Of a DNA stretch of 62,000 bases, positions 21,304 to 31,789 are shown piece after piece. Numbering within the stretch: position 1 is the first letter of the stretch; each line of letters opens with the position of its first letter. The stretch lies in contig WPIO01000061.1 of assembly GCA_009760855.2 (NCBI GenBank), positions 1,905,001 to 1,967,000 of the forward strand, given 5' to 3'. The DNA comes from Cristatella mucedo (Eukaryota; Bryozoa; Phylactolaemata; Cristatellidae). Below the pieces are notes generated by a model that was given only the letters and a program-made list of their open reading frames with translations, was not told the origin of the DNA and searched no databases. The position numbers and the translations under genes were made by a program.

Positions 21304-21565
21304 GTATATATATATAATATATATATATGTGTGTATATAAATAAATATATATATATATGTATATGTTGATATGCATATGTGTGTGTGAGCAGGTGCGTGC
21401 GTATATATGTAAACATCAAGATACATATAATATATATATATATTTTATGTATCTATATATATATGTATTTATATATTTATGTTGAATATACATATAAACA
21501 TAAATATATATATATATATATATTTATACACACACATATATATTTATATATATATATATATATGA
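21190..21565. repeat. Long TA-rich microsatellite
   Basis: About 370 bp of imperfect TA/TATG repeats. The tyrosine/isoleucine-rich frames across it are artefacts. Confidence 0.95.
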
Positions 21566-21695
21566 GATCGTACTGGTATGTCGTGCCTACTGAGTCAAAG
21601 TAGAGGTACTGTGGATAGACGCCGTAGGTTTTTATTGTAGCAGCACCCATTTGTTCATATACATATATAGCTTGGTGGGGCCATGCGTTGTCTAG

Positions 21696-22973
21696 ATGGA
21701 AACTGCATCTCAGTATACAAGGATAGTAAGCAAACGTGGTCTTTGCCAAGTAAGTATGTCATTCGGACTGCACCTGCCGGGTGCAGCCAGCATAGGCACA
21801 ACAAGGATCATAGCTTCACTGCACTGCTTCTTTCAGTGGGCGTTCGAGCATGTGCATTGGTGTGTGCCCGTCTCGGCGATTGCTTACACTTACGACATGC
21901 AGTCTTTCGCCAATGCATTGATTTCCTTACAAATGCGGGACGCATGGTGTAAACATGTTCTTCGAGATCATGTTTGCCTAGAGATTAACCCTCTTGAGCT
22001 TGCGTGCATTCAACACGTGCCGATGGCCCCGGGCTCCGACTGGTGTTATCTGCCCAACGTTAAAGTCAAACCGTCGGACGGCAGAACATCAAAGCTATTC
22101 TAAGCTATCCAGCCTTGTTTGACGGCAGCAGGATCTGCCGACTTGTCTGCACGTTTTTCTGCAAGGAAAACTGACTCATTCCGGTTGTAGCTTGATCTCG
22201 TCTGTCTTGTGTCTACAGCTCGCTGTAGACTTAGGAAATACCCATTCAACGACGTTACATACGGCAACGGCCCGAGCGGTGAGAAACGTGCGGAGGGGGA
22301 TACCTATCATCTGGCCACCTACCGGCAAAAAGACACGTTGATTCCCTGGGCCCTGTCTTACACTGCCAACAACAATAGTAATTGGGCAGGAGCGTAGGGT
22401 CGCCTCGAGTGGGTCGGCTTTTTTTAGACAACCACACCAGTAAATAAACCAAGAGGAAATCCGGTAACGACAGGCCCACCTCCGACGTTCAGAGGTTGGC
22501 AACAAAGCTAGCCTATTCAATTTCGGGATAGTTTTCGTGATTCGCTGCTCTTTCTGAATCCCATCATTGCGGCCGCAAGTCATATTTCTTGCATTCTCCG
22601 TCCCAGGGACGCACGGTTCACCCAGAGCAGCATCGCCTGATCAGTGTCCGTGAATGTGCCAGATCTCAAGGATTTTCGGATAGCTACCACTTTAGTGGCG
22701 ATATTTCAGACTGGCACAGGCAGGTATGCGGCATCTACGTTTGCACCTGATTTTCAACTGGCTATGATTGGCGATTAGAGCTCCTGCTGAATCCGTCTTT
22801 GTAGATTGGGAATGCTGTCCCGCCCCCACTTGCCGGAGCGATTGGCCACCAGATTAAGGATTCCCTCGCATGGAAGAAGGGAGGTGAGAAACGCACAAGT
22901 CAAACCAAGCTTGCATCTTTCTCTGTGCTGCCTCTAGCGTAGTATTTCAGAGCTGAAAGGGTCGAGGCTGTAG
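21696..22973 (+). pseudogene. DNMT1: DNMT1-like cytosine-5 DNA methyltransferase, 3' exons, disrupted
   Basis: C-terminal part of a maintenance DNA methyltransferase catalytic domain, spread over exons with GT..AG introns: 21837-22094 (LRDHVC ... VPMAPGSDWCYLPNVKVK), 22219-22463 (DTLIPWALSYT ... NWAG ... GRLEWVGFF), 22607-22723 ([19 protein letters not shown]), 22805-22883 (IGNAVPPPLAGAIGHQIK, the motif X region of C5 methylases) and 22951-22973 (C-terminus, TAG). A possible upstream exon ends at 21749 (GTAAGT donor). Splice phases fit, and introns are 68-142 bp. Defects are TAG at 22395-22397 and TAG at 22425-22427, both in the conserved GRLEW segment, and no GT donor after 22094. The catalytic PCQ motif and all N-terminal domains are absent from the window. 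Retained introns argue against a retrocopy. Family assignment is firm; the gene symbol means family membership only. Confidence 0.82.
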
Positions 22974-22979
22974 TCTGCT

Positions 22980-24010
22980 ACCCCGACGCTGTGCTGTGGA
23001 CCGTTTCGTGATTAACCGGTTCATTATTTCTGCAGCACGTGACTTCGTCTTGACTGGATCCCTTCTTCATAATACATAACAAGCTACAACTTTTTTAACT
23101 GCAGCAGAATGCTACACTGTATGTCTAGCCGGTATGTTGCTGCATTGGAGACGGCTGGGTCCGGTTAACATAGCATGCAGCAAGCCGGAGTTGAACACAG
23201 GATCCGTATATTCTCCCGTAGTAGCACATTATCTAGCACACTAGCCGTCCTCATATCGAACGCAAATTGAGGGAATGAGCGGTGGCAGCTGGAGCTATTG
23301 GATAGACGTTGTAGCTGCTGCCTCCGTTGGCACGAGCAGCCGGGTTGGCACGAACCTTGCTCAACACAGGTAACTGAGACTGGGTACTAAGAACGTCGAC
23401 GAGGTGCCCATCTCCTGACAGAAGGCAGTGAGAGAAGCGTGCAGCGCCTTGAAGTCTGGCGTGAGGGTCAGCCTGACCTTCCAGGTGTACGCCAGGGGGC
23501 CGCCAAGGCCCTGCAGGTGCCCTGGTATACAAGGAATTCACCATTTGGCAGGCCGAGGATGTCAGCACCGTGCAGCCGGACGCTTACCGTCGTGAGCCGC
23601 TTACCGTGGTGACCGGCAGCGAGACAATTTGGGGGGTGGAAGCGTACGCTGATAGCGCTGGCGATTTAATTTGCCGGTGAGACGATTTGCCCCATTCCAT
23701 GGTGCTATGTTGAGGAGAGTGCCTGTTTGTCGGCGCTAGGGCACACGTGGAGGCTAAGACTGCCTATTTAGAAGCTAAGCACCTCGCCTGCCAGAATCGA
23801 CCTCACGATTGATTCCATGGCCACGTCAAACAGAATGTGTGGCAGTGCATCGTCCTGCCCCACCTTTGCTGTCGCATGAAACGGCTCGAGTCGGCGGTCT
23901 TTCTACGAGTAGATGCTCTAGCTCTTATTGATGTTTCCGGGTATTGGGGCTTCACAAACCCACAAAAGTTTAAGCCCGCCCGACTCTGTGCAGAGTCATA
24001 AGAGCATCGC
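22980..24010. other. Unassigned GC-richer sequence
   Basis: Downstream of the DNMT1-like stop. A minus-strand frame at 23251-23568 is open but unrecognised. No polyadenylation signal stands out. Confidence 0.35.
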
Positions 24011-24335
24011 TTATGGGATGCTTCTAATTGCAGGTTGTGTAGGTCTAGGAGACCTGCTTACAGCGATCTTCTGACGGACCGGTGGTCTCAGGCCGTGCAA
24101 AAGGCAGCCTCCACCAAAGATTTCTCGAGGCAGCCCTCGACACCCGGTGGAAAGCCTTTCATCTGGGAAGAGAGTCATCCACCAGCTCGAAGCTGTTCGA
24201 CGGGCTTCGCAAACAAGGCCCCCAACATAAGTTTTTAGCGCGTCGGCTGGAGTTTGATATACCTGAAGTTTCATTACACCGTACAAACTCCTAGCTTGTG
24301 TGGTTTGATGGTCGTGCCAACGTTTCCACAAGGAG
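24011..24335 (-). pseudogene. Possible LTR-retrotransposon gag fragment
   Basis: The minus-strand frame reads QTPADALKTYVGGL ... LPREIF ... LHGLRPPVRQKIAV. The spacing of a Y-x2-L stretch and a final G-L-R-P-x-V-R element is like the C-terminal part of Ty3/gypsy gag. No zinc knuckle, protease or LTR was found nearby, so this is weak. Confidence 0.35.
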
Positions 24336-25079
24336 GGAAGGCCGGAAGTGCAGCAGGTCGATCACGACAGAGGCTATCAGGCTGCAGCCTTGGCCCAGTG
24401 TGCCTAGCTGCCTTTAATCGAGGCGATCGTCTCCTTGCGACGTCTCCGTGCTGTGCTGCCAGCTCATCGTGCTAGAATGGCCGCAGTAACTCGCCATTAT
24501 CTTGGCTCGTCCTCCGGAGCGTACAGTGTGGCAGTGTATAAACCTGACTACCGACGACATTGCAGCCCAATGCCTCACCCGTTCTGAAAACACGACCAGC
24601 CTCCAGGTCCTTGTGATAAGTTGTTGGTGCCGGTGGCAATAGGGCTCTTGCGCGACGCTCCGGCCTGGGACCGAAAGCATCCCAGAGCTGCTGCAGCTTC
24701 GAGAAGATCAGCTGGGCTATCTCGTAATCGCTCAGCCTGTCGGTGGAAATCCGTGGCATTGCAGACCTCGTGTCCATCTGACGACGAGCTGGGTGGTCAG
24801 CACCCGTGAGTTCTGAGCAGGCCGTGCTGAACCAGGCTGAGGACACGTTTGTGTAAAATCTACTTTGTGTAAAACTCATAACTCTATGTATCTTTGTTAA
24901 TACATATCCTTTTTCAATTGCAAGTTGTAGATTTCTATAATGGATAACATATTTAACTTTTGGTTCTAGATCAACGATTAGTTTTCCCAATTTAGTTTCA
25001 CATTCATCTATTTTCTTCTTATCATCCCTTAATAACGTTTTCTTTCGATATTCAGAGTATTCTTCAACACCTTCTTTTC

Positions 25080-25960
25080 TTCTAATGTGTAGAATAGGAT
25101 AATCAGAGTAAGTGTAATTCTTCTGGACATTGCATATCCACTTCAAAAGCATAACCAGTTTCTGCATCCTCTTTTAATGATAATATCTTCTTAGTTGTAA
25201 TCTTCTTTATTTGTTTACTATCTAAAAACTTGAAATTAGAAATTGGAAGTGGTTGTGTCATTGCTGTAGCATATAATGAATTTGCATCAAAATAAAGTAA
25301 TCAACTCTTTTCTTTAGTAGTAACATAACTAGAAGCCATTTCATTGTTTGCTTTGACATATGTACATGATGCTTGCGTTATTCCTCCTCTTATTGCACTT
25401 TCAAAGAAGTCAAAATGTTCAAAGTTTGTTAGTAAATCTAATTTAACCTTTGAAAATCTCAAACCTGCAGACCAAGTTAAACCTGGTGCTGTAAGGAAAT
25501 TTGCACGATCTAAACCATCAATTTTCTTTGATAAATGTCAAAAATGTTGAAATACATCTGCAAGTAGAAGGACATCCATAGTTAGATAAATATTGCTAAA
25601 CTTTCCTGATGTATCTTCAGTGCTTGGATTTTTTTTATCAATGCCCAAACTTTCTTAACACGATCATAATCATTTTCATCTATGTTTGTATCATTTAACG
25701 TGCTATAAAAACTTTTAATTGGGGGTAGTGACTTTTCATCTAGTCTTGAAAATGAGTCTATATACTCATATGGCAATATACCTTTTTCTTTTAATAGATT
25801 GAATTCATTATTATTTAACATTGAAAAGTAATTTCTTGTTTGTTCTAATGGTTTTTCTGACTTAACAACATTATTTACAAGATCTGCTAAGCCTTTTTGC
25901 AACATTTCTAAAGTCTTTAAAAGTAAGTGAACTAATTTCAATGTTTATATATGTTTCCAT
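25080..25960 (-). pseudogene. Exonuclease-palm region of the Polinton-like polymerase
   Basis: Contains LLKEKGILPYEYIDSF, LPPIKSFYSTL and DENDYDRVKKVW in one phase (25582-25941). A shift follows into TMDVLLLADVF, APGLTW, AIRGGITQ and the palm motif A DANSLYATAM, with TGA codons at 25538-25540 and 25301-25303. The D of DANSLY is the motif A metal-binding aspartate. Another frameshift near 25110 leads to the last recognisable stretch. Confidence 0.78.
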
Positions 25961-26157
25961 GTTATTGGCAATGACTTTTTTATCAAGTTTTAAATCTTGG
26001 AACTCTTGTACTAATAAATGTGAATCGTAACCTTTTAAATTGTGAGTAAATACTGGAAGTTTAAACTTCTTAGGATTAATACCGAGATTTAAGTTGCAAG
26101 CACTATGTGCGGCACCCTATACTTTCCTGTTAAATGACAATGATCTAAAACTTTATC

Positions 26158-26690
26158 TCAATCTAAATCTAAATCACAAATATGACAAACAGTTGCATTC
26201 TCAAAATCTTCTTTGTCTTCTTCCTTAAAATTACTATAATCAAACTTTTCGTATTTATCAAGAATAGGTTTCATTTCATTTTTTATTGTTTCAACTTCTT
26301 TTAACAAACTTTTTAATGGATCTCTAACATTATTAGAACCATTGAATAATTTAAATGTTCTTTGTTTTCCTTCATAATCACTAATAATATAAGCAGATGA
26401 ATAAGGAATATGCTTTTGAAGAGTACCTTGTGGAGTAGTAGGGTCTTCTTTCACTGTTTTTCAAACGCTTGTAAGTAAGCATTCAAAGTCTGCATAAGCA
26501 ACATAAGGACACCATAACGTTTTAGCATACTCTCTAAAATAACATTTATCTCCTTTTTTACTATCTGCACTTGGCATTCTTATTCTAGACTTACTATAAT
26601 TTCCACGTTTGCATGCATCAACATGTGATTCTAGTTTTTCTTTAGAGTAAAATCTACGCAAATATCTTTTACAAGTAAGCTGTGTTCCAT
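26158..26690 (-). pseudogene. Zinc finger and exonuclease I region of the Polinton-like polymerase
   Basis: After the SINE the frame resumes with a C-x(n)-F-S-x-E-K-L-x-x-H-x(4)-C finger (RRFYSKEKLESHVDAC) and then YADFECLL, whose D and E are the metal ligands of 3'-5' exonuclease motif I. The phase is constant from 26661 to 26158, interrupted by TGA at 26461-26463 and ended by TGA at 26158-26160; HCHLTGKY continues in that phase before a one-base loss near 26115. Confidence 0.78.
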
Positions 26691-26696
26691 ATCCTT

Positions 26697-26862
26697 GAGC
26701 TGTGATGGCTCACTAGGTAAGGTGGCTGCTTTTCACGACCTCGGCCCCGAGGTCGTGGGTTCGAATCCTGTGGTGGGCGATCCTTTAACGCCACTGCAAG
26801 CGGTGGTGATAGCCATAAAGGCTCTTCTGTCGCTATACAAAAAGAGGCTGTTAAAACAGCTA
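26697..26862 (+). mobile_element. tRNA-derived SINE inserted in the polymerase remnant
   Basis: Has a perfect RNA polymerase III B box GGTTCGAATCC (26758-26768) and an A-box-like TGGCTCACTAGG (26706-26717), spaced 40 nt apart as in tRNAs. The T-loop region folds, but the acceptor arm does not pair well, so it is not a working tRNA. The composition is GC-rich against the AT-rich host gene, and polymerase sequence is recognisable on both sides. The exact ends and the target-site duplication were not resolved. Confidence 0.6.
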
Positions 26863-26869
26863 GTATTTT

Positions 26870-27400
26870 TTTTGCTACTTCTACACAAACCGTTGAATTT
26901 TTTAATAATAGCAAAATTAAAATTACTTTTATTTGGAGTGCTATACACAAGAAGATCTAAATGTCTCTCTTTCTCTTCATCAACTACTATAAGTGGAGTT
27001 AGAGTTATATTATCATATTCGTAAACATTAATAGTTATGTTAAATAATTCAGCTAGATGAGGAATATCAACAACATTTAATATATTTGATGGATAATTCT
27101 CCTTAACGTTGAACAAGTCTTCTATTCTCTTTAGATGATGTAAATATTTCTCATGTAATATTTCCTTTAAATCAGTAATAGATTCTTGATGATTATATCT
27201 CCAGTGAAGAAACCTTAACACGCACCATAAAGCACAAAGATTATCTGATTCATTCTTTATATTAATTGTTGATCTCTTCTTTTCTAATCCTTCTGGCATT
27301 AGTAAGTAACTACCACCAAATTTGTGTCAAAAATATGAAAACTTTGCATAAATAGCATTAACTCCAACTATAACCCAATTAGAACCTCTTTCTAACCATT
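26870..27400 (-). pseudogene. OTU-like N-terminal domain of the Polinton-like polymerase
   Basis: The minus strand carries W-x-ERGS-x-W, then GGSYLLMP, INIKNESDNLCALWCVL, a HLAELFNITINVY segment and LDLLVYS. This order matches the N-terminal extension of Polinton/adintovirus polymerases (in relatives DN.CF.W.VL ... ISINVY ... H-V-x-LL). An in-frame TGA lies at 27327-27329. The segment is cut at its end by the SINE at about 26700-26860. Confidence 0.75.
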
Positions 27401-27403
27401 CCT

Positions 27404-27976
27404 CTACTTTCTTTTCAAAAGCTGCAAATTGTGTTTTAAATATTCTATCAATATCTGAAACTCTATTTTTGAATTAGTTATTCCTGCAAATGGTTGGTAA
27501 TTATAAGCGCCACTTTCTGAAGCTAAAATCGGTGAAATAACAAGGGTCATTTTTAAGTCACTCTTGTTTTTAAGTAATTCTTTAATAACTAATTTCAGTT
27601 CTGCTCCAATCTCATCATATATTACGTCAAAAGAAATTACGTTTTTATCTAGTCCAATATATTCATAATCTAAGACTTTACCATCAGAAGATTTTCCTAA
27701 AAACCAACCTGTTTCCTGTATCTTCATTAGCCTCCTTGACTCTTTATCGAAAGACCATCTACATTTAGGCTTAGTGGTTTTCTTAGCAATAGGATTATCT
27801 AGTTTTATAGCTGTTGGTGAACGTAGAGTTGCAATCAATGCATCTACACTGTCTTTTGAGAAAGAATATTTTGGAAGAAGACCTGTACGTTTTCTTACCT
27901 CTTCTCTAATACGTTTTGCATGATCGCTAAATGTTTCACCCTCCCGTCGCATAAAGTTATCAATGTTTTGAGACAT
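27404..27976 (-). pseudogene. N-terminal segment of the Polinton-like polymerase
   Basis: 190 codons open from an ATG at 27974-27976. The start is favoured by a TATATAA box about 70 nt upstream and by the lack of homologous sequence before it. Lysine-rich, no catalytic motif. It ends in a frameshift near 27480, after which the next part of the protein continues in another phase through the conserved ERGS-x-W element. Confidence 0.75.
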
Positions 27977-28040
27977 GTATATAAAGATAGAATAAATTTA
28001 TTTAATTGAATATTAAATTAAATGCAATTATATTTAACTC

Positions 28041-28047
28041 TTATATA
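28041..28047 (-). promoter_or_regulatory. TATA-box candidate upstream of the polymerase remnant
   Basis: TATATAA on the minus strand, about 65-70 nt before the first ATG at 27976, within very AT-rich sequence, so chance occurrence is likely enough to keep confidence low. Confidence 0.35.
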
Positions 28048-28084
28048 GACACATCAAGCTAAACAACTCATATAGATTTAAAAT

Positions 28085-28889
28085 GAAGGGTATGGAGAAT
28101 AGGGTCTCGAGAATGACGGCAGCCATTAAATAAATCGGACGACGAGAAACGATCGAGCGGAAGCGAGATTGTTTATTGGAGGACGATTTGTTTAATTGAT
28201 GACGTCATTCGATCGAGCCCAAGGCTACATGCCATTCATTTTATATCTACTCGGCATTGCCGAATGTAAAATGAATGACCCGAGCCGACCACATAAGCTA
28301 CTGACTCGAAACAGCTCTCCCGACTGCTCCCTGCGTTTTAGTTGCTGGGGGTGCAGCCTATGCTGCTCGTCCGTTGCGTTCTTTCTAGCCCTGCCCAAGT
28401 AGGATGCTTATGCCGGAAGAGATCTTTCGTTTGGGAGGTGGGAGTCACCGCACACTCCTAGTCCGTGGGAAACCGGCTGCATCATCACAACGCTGCGCTC
28501 CGATAAATCACGGAGCTGGTCGTTGACGGTTTCAGCGTAGGCTGTTCAACATCGCTCAGATATGGCCGATGATGGCCCGCCTAGCGGGAGACGGCAACTG
28601 CGGTCGCCTGCTGCTCCAGCTAGTGACTGGCAAGGTACAGTGTTGGCCCTGCCGGCGCATCGAAGAGCTTTTATATGTTGCGGGTCGACGGCGCATATCA
28701 GCGATTCCTTGCTCCTCGGGCCTATGTGGACCGGGGCCAGCTGTTGCTACGCTCGTGCTTTAAGTTTTTGCTTGATTGAATTTTTTGCTGACTTTGACTC
28801 TGTGAGCTTGCACACATTGCGGAATGATCCAGCGCTTCAGGCATGCTGTAAAAACACCAACCAGTGAGACTTGCCCATGCACTAGCCAC
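28085..28889. other. GC-richer sequence with a full CRE palindrome and a short cruciform
   Basis: TGACGTCA at 28200-28207 is a complete CRE site. An inverted repeat follows, with outer arms CATTCATTTTA 28233-28243 and 28267-28277, and inner arms TCGGCA 28251-28256 and 28258-28263. Open frames near 28560-28867 are unrecognised; a GCAAG/GTACAG junction near 28636 could be a splice donor. A promoter or first exon here is possible but unproven. Confidence 0.35.
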
Positions 28890-29100
28890 CTTCGTTTTCA
28901 GATGGTGCATTGCATCGGCTGTATCGAAGCGTGATTGGTAAATAAATACTTCGTAAAAAAATAATTTTCATAATCTAATGATTATTATGATGATAAGTCA
29001 TGCATTTAGGGCCGTCTATTTCAGGCTTCCGAAGTAGTCTTCATTTTAAAAGGATATTATTCGTTAGCATCATCTAAACAATAATAATAATAAGGCATAC
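28890..29100. repeat. Dispersed repeat, copy 1 (second copy 34510-34700)
   Basis: Shared blocks with 34510-34700 include GATGGT, ATCG..(T)GTATCGAAGC.TGATT, ATTATGATGATAA, TAGTC.TCATTTT and a terminal AATAATAA. Identity is moderate. The second copy is followed by tRNA-like sequence, so the unit may be a SINE body. Confidence 0.5.
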
Positions 29101-29690
29101 ATATAGTGCCGTTCTAGAAACAAATTCATGTTAGGCAATTTGCGTATCCTGGAAAGGAGTTTAATAGCCGCTTTCTAAATCAGCCACATTCTGATTTATG
29201 TGTGTCATTCGCTCTTCCTGAATCATAACGGCTAGGAATCGAGTCAGCGATAATCTATGACCGAGGCTTCCTGGAAGCAGAAGCAGTGCAATTGTGCGAA
29301 TTGCGTACTTCCTGAGTCGGCATTAGAGTGGGAGCTCCAGGAGCCTTAGGTGTACGTAATGACCGTTATTGAACGTGTATAACCTTCTGTTACTTCAAAT
29401 AGACCTGTCAGCGTTATGGATGTGGACCTAATATGTTAAGGTAGCTGGACTCTTTGTCGATGACATGTTCCACCAATGTTGGTGTACTTTTTTGATTGCT
29501 GCTGAAGCTGCATGTCGCTAGCCCTGATAGATGGCTCAGGTGTCATCAGTACTCGTCACGAATAAGCTGATACCAGCACCGTTACGAGTGCTATGGTTTC
29601 GGCCTAGTTCTAATCGGACGTGAAATTTGGTGCACCACGAATGTACCAGGGAGGCAGTCAAGTGTTTAATAATAACATAAATGCAATCAG
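29100..29690. other. Unassigned sequence
   Basis: No feature recognised. Confidence 0.4.
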
Positions 29691-30860
29691 CTGGCATAAG
29701 CACCAAGGGAAATGTTAAGCCAGTGAATGTCAAGACATCAGTCGCGAGTGAGTTCAAAGCTTTGATTGCTTCCCAACTACAGCCATTGCCTCCGAACGAC
29801 GTAAAATTATTTAAGGCTCAGCTAAACGTCATAATTCAGAAGTCGTCGTCACTATGTCATGCCTGATTATTTCGGATGGGATTGCCGGTACAAGAGAACC
29901 AATGGACTTGAAGATGACTGACAAAGCTTTGAAGCTGACCTACGTCTTGATAAGGAGCTAGTGCTGGTCGATCAGAAGTGGTATGTCATATTAAGTAATA
30001 AGGTATAATATGCAATTGAAACATTCACGTCAGACAAGCCTGGCTGCAATTTTCCACTAACCGTAAGCTGATTGTTTCACAGGCCAGAAGACCTGGGAGG
30101 AAGACTCGTGAGTAGCGAGTTTGAGCAATCCAGAGGGATATGTCACTTATCCATGGGCCAACACTGCTATGGTATTCTTGTCTGAGGAGGATCAAGTTAT
30201 TGCAATGGTATACAGTTGTAAGAAGGTGGTGTGGTCATCTAGTGAAAAGTCCCTTTGGCGGAAGACACCGAAAGTGCATACATATGCTATGGGAAATATG
30301 GTGGTCGAGCAGATCTTAAGGGTATTTTTGCAAGTTTAGAGTACCATTAGGGTTTTCCCATAACTAGTTGGTTTTATCCATCACCCGATTCCATGTATGA
30401 ACGTTAACAATATATATTCTGCAAATGAGTTTGGAGTTCCACACAGCAGAAAGAAGGGGTGGATCAAGTCACTGTACAGTGGTATATCATCTGCATGAAA
30501 ATGAAATACTAGATTTTACTCGGCGATTAAAACGTGAGAAGGACTGTGTACACTGTGAAAAGACGTAGACAAAGCACAGATCCATGAGAAACCAAGACTT
30601 TAGAGGCTTCTCTGACGACGGTTGCCTATTTACATGTAAGCTCTAAAATTTCACATCTGGTAGGATCTAGATCATTCCAGTGCATTGCCAACAAGACCCA
30701 AACGAAATGTAAAGAGCTCAATAAGGACTTTGTGAACACTAGTGCAAACTTCTACTGACGGATCCGCAGGTCTAGTCAAAAGGCTCTACCTAGTTTAGCA
30801 TTCCCGAGGTTTTTCTTAGCACTCGAATTTCTGTTGACTCTGTGGAGTGGCTGGTTCTGA
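29690..30860 (-). mobile_element. Very decayed CR1-like LINE remnant
   Basis: On the minus strand scattered stretches follow the order of LINE-B RT landmarks (for example the region around 30540-30800 resembles the RT core and 29900-30340 the thumb), but all frames are broken and similarity is weak. Assigned by gene order of resemblance only. Confidence 0.35.
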
Positions 30861-31084
30861 ATTCTAACCTGACATGCTTTACAGGCTTGAACTTTGTATA
30901 TAGGAATTTAATTGCTTGTCTTTCACTACCATTTCCTGTGTCTAGAATGGCAGCAGGAAACCTGGTTGGAAATTGCTGGAATTGGTCTGGTCTTTTTAAT
31001 GAATGGCATTGCAGCAGCCTTTTTGAAGGGTGTAATGCTGAGGTCACTTTGTTATAGTTTTGATGCAGGGCAAATGCAAATCTA

Positions 31085-31780
31085 ATGATGTAATGGAAGA
31101 TAATGTATCTCCGTCTGTAACTTCGCACATTCATAAGACAATGTTGTTATTGTTCTGGAGAGTTTTGTATATGCTCACTCATAGACTAAGCGGCTTTCGG
31201 TGTGCATTCGGTAGCCAACAGACTTCATCTCACGAAACAAAGAGAATGTGGGAAGCATAGTAGAATCGGGAGACCAGGTGAGGTAGTGAGAAGCATGGAA
31301 GTAGCAGCTCGGGATCGCTGGAAAGGATGAGCCATAGTCGGCAGCAGGAGAGTAGTTGACGTTGCATAAGAGTCGTGGAAGCAAGTTGCACAGTCTAGGA
31401 CCTGTGGAGTTAAAGCTTCTGTCACCGATAGTCTTTAAGCAGAGAAATGGAACAGCTAATTTTAATTTTGAGCATGTGGTGATGGTCGCACAACAGCATT
31501 ACCTATTAGAAGGGCAAAGCTTACTAACATAGCCACATGCTTAGACTGGCGTACGAGCAGCTGTTCAGTTTTATCGTTTAGTTTCAAAAAATAAATTCCG
31601 ACATCCAGGATTGAATATCAGCAAGGTAGCGATCGAGTTTCTCGGGTGCTGCAACAGATTTCTATGGCTTGAATGGCAAATACAGCTGAATATCTTCAGC
31701 TTAATATTGATATTCAATTCCGTGGGCCTTAATCATTGTCCCGTGGTTTTTTTAGGATAAATGGAGAATAGCAAGGCACC
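31085..31780 (-). mobile_element. LINE-A copy A3, decayed
   Basis: 31085-31445 matches the LINE-A 3' end on the minus strand (TATCTCCGTCTGTAACTTC, GTAGCCAACAGACTTC, CACAGTCTAGGACCTG). 31460-31780 matches the RT core upstream, with a deletion between them. Confidence 0.75.
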
Positions 31781-31789
31781 AATGACAGA

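Larger units (their letters stand above)
24843..27976 (-). pseudogene. Protein-primed family B DNA polymerase of Polinton/Maverick or adintovirus type, truncated and broken
   Basis: An AT-rich block with GC-rich neighbours holds pieces of one large replicative polymerase in the correct order on the minus strand. They are an N-terminal region (27404-27976), an ERGS-x-W segment and OTU-like domain (26870-27400), a zinc finger with exonuclease motif I (26461-26680), an HCHLTGKYR segment (about 26110-26160), the exonuclease-to-palm region with GILPYEYIDSF (25582-25941), polymerase motif A DANSLYATAM (about 25255-25300), and a final HYRNLQ ... KIHRVMSF stretch (about 24850-24950). It stops before motif B (KxxxNSxYG) and motif C (DTDS), so it cannot be active. 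Breaks are frameshifts near 27480, 26110, 25930, 25620 and 25110, five in-frame TGA codons and a SINE insertion. No integrase, capsid, ATPase or terminal inverted repeat is visible. It is a fragment of a virus-like transposon or an endogenised virus. Confidence 0.85.

Noticed and set aside
21190-21750. Tyrosine/isoleucine-rich proteins in the TA tracts
   Set aside because: They are translations of TA microsatellites, open on both strands in several frames.
26700-26775. Functional tRNA gene
   Set aside because: The B box is perfect, but the acceptor arm does not pair and the A box deviates; it sits inside a broken polymerase gene, which fits a SINE.
25301-27329. Alternative genetic code (TGA = Trp) or mitochondrial plasmid origin
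   Set aside because: At least nine tryptophans use TGG and frameshifts plus a SINE show a nuclear, decayed copy. Kept only as a minor alternative.
28562-28763. OTU-type protease from DGNC in a plus-strand frame
   Set aside because: Only four residues match, with no histidine motif and a short frame.
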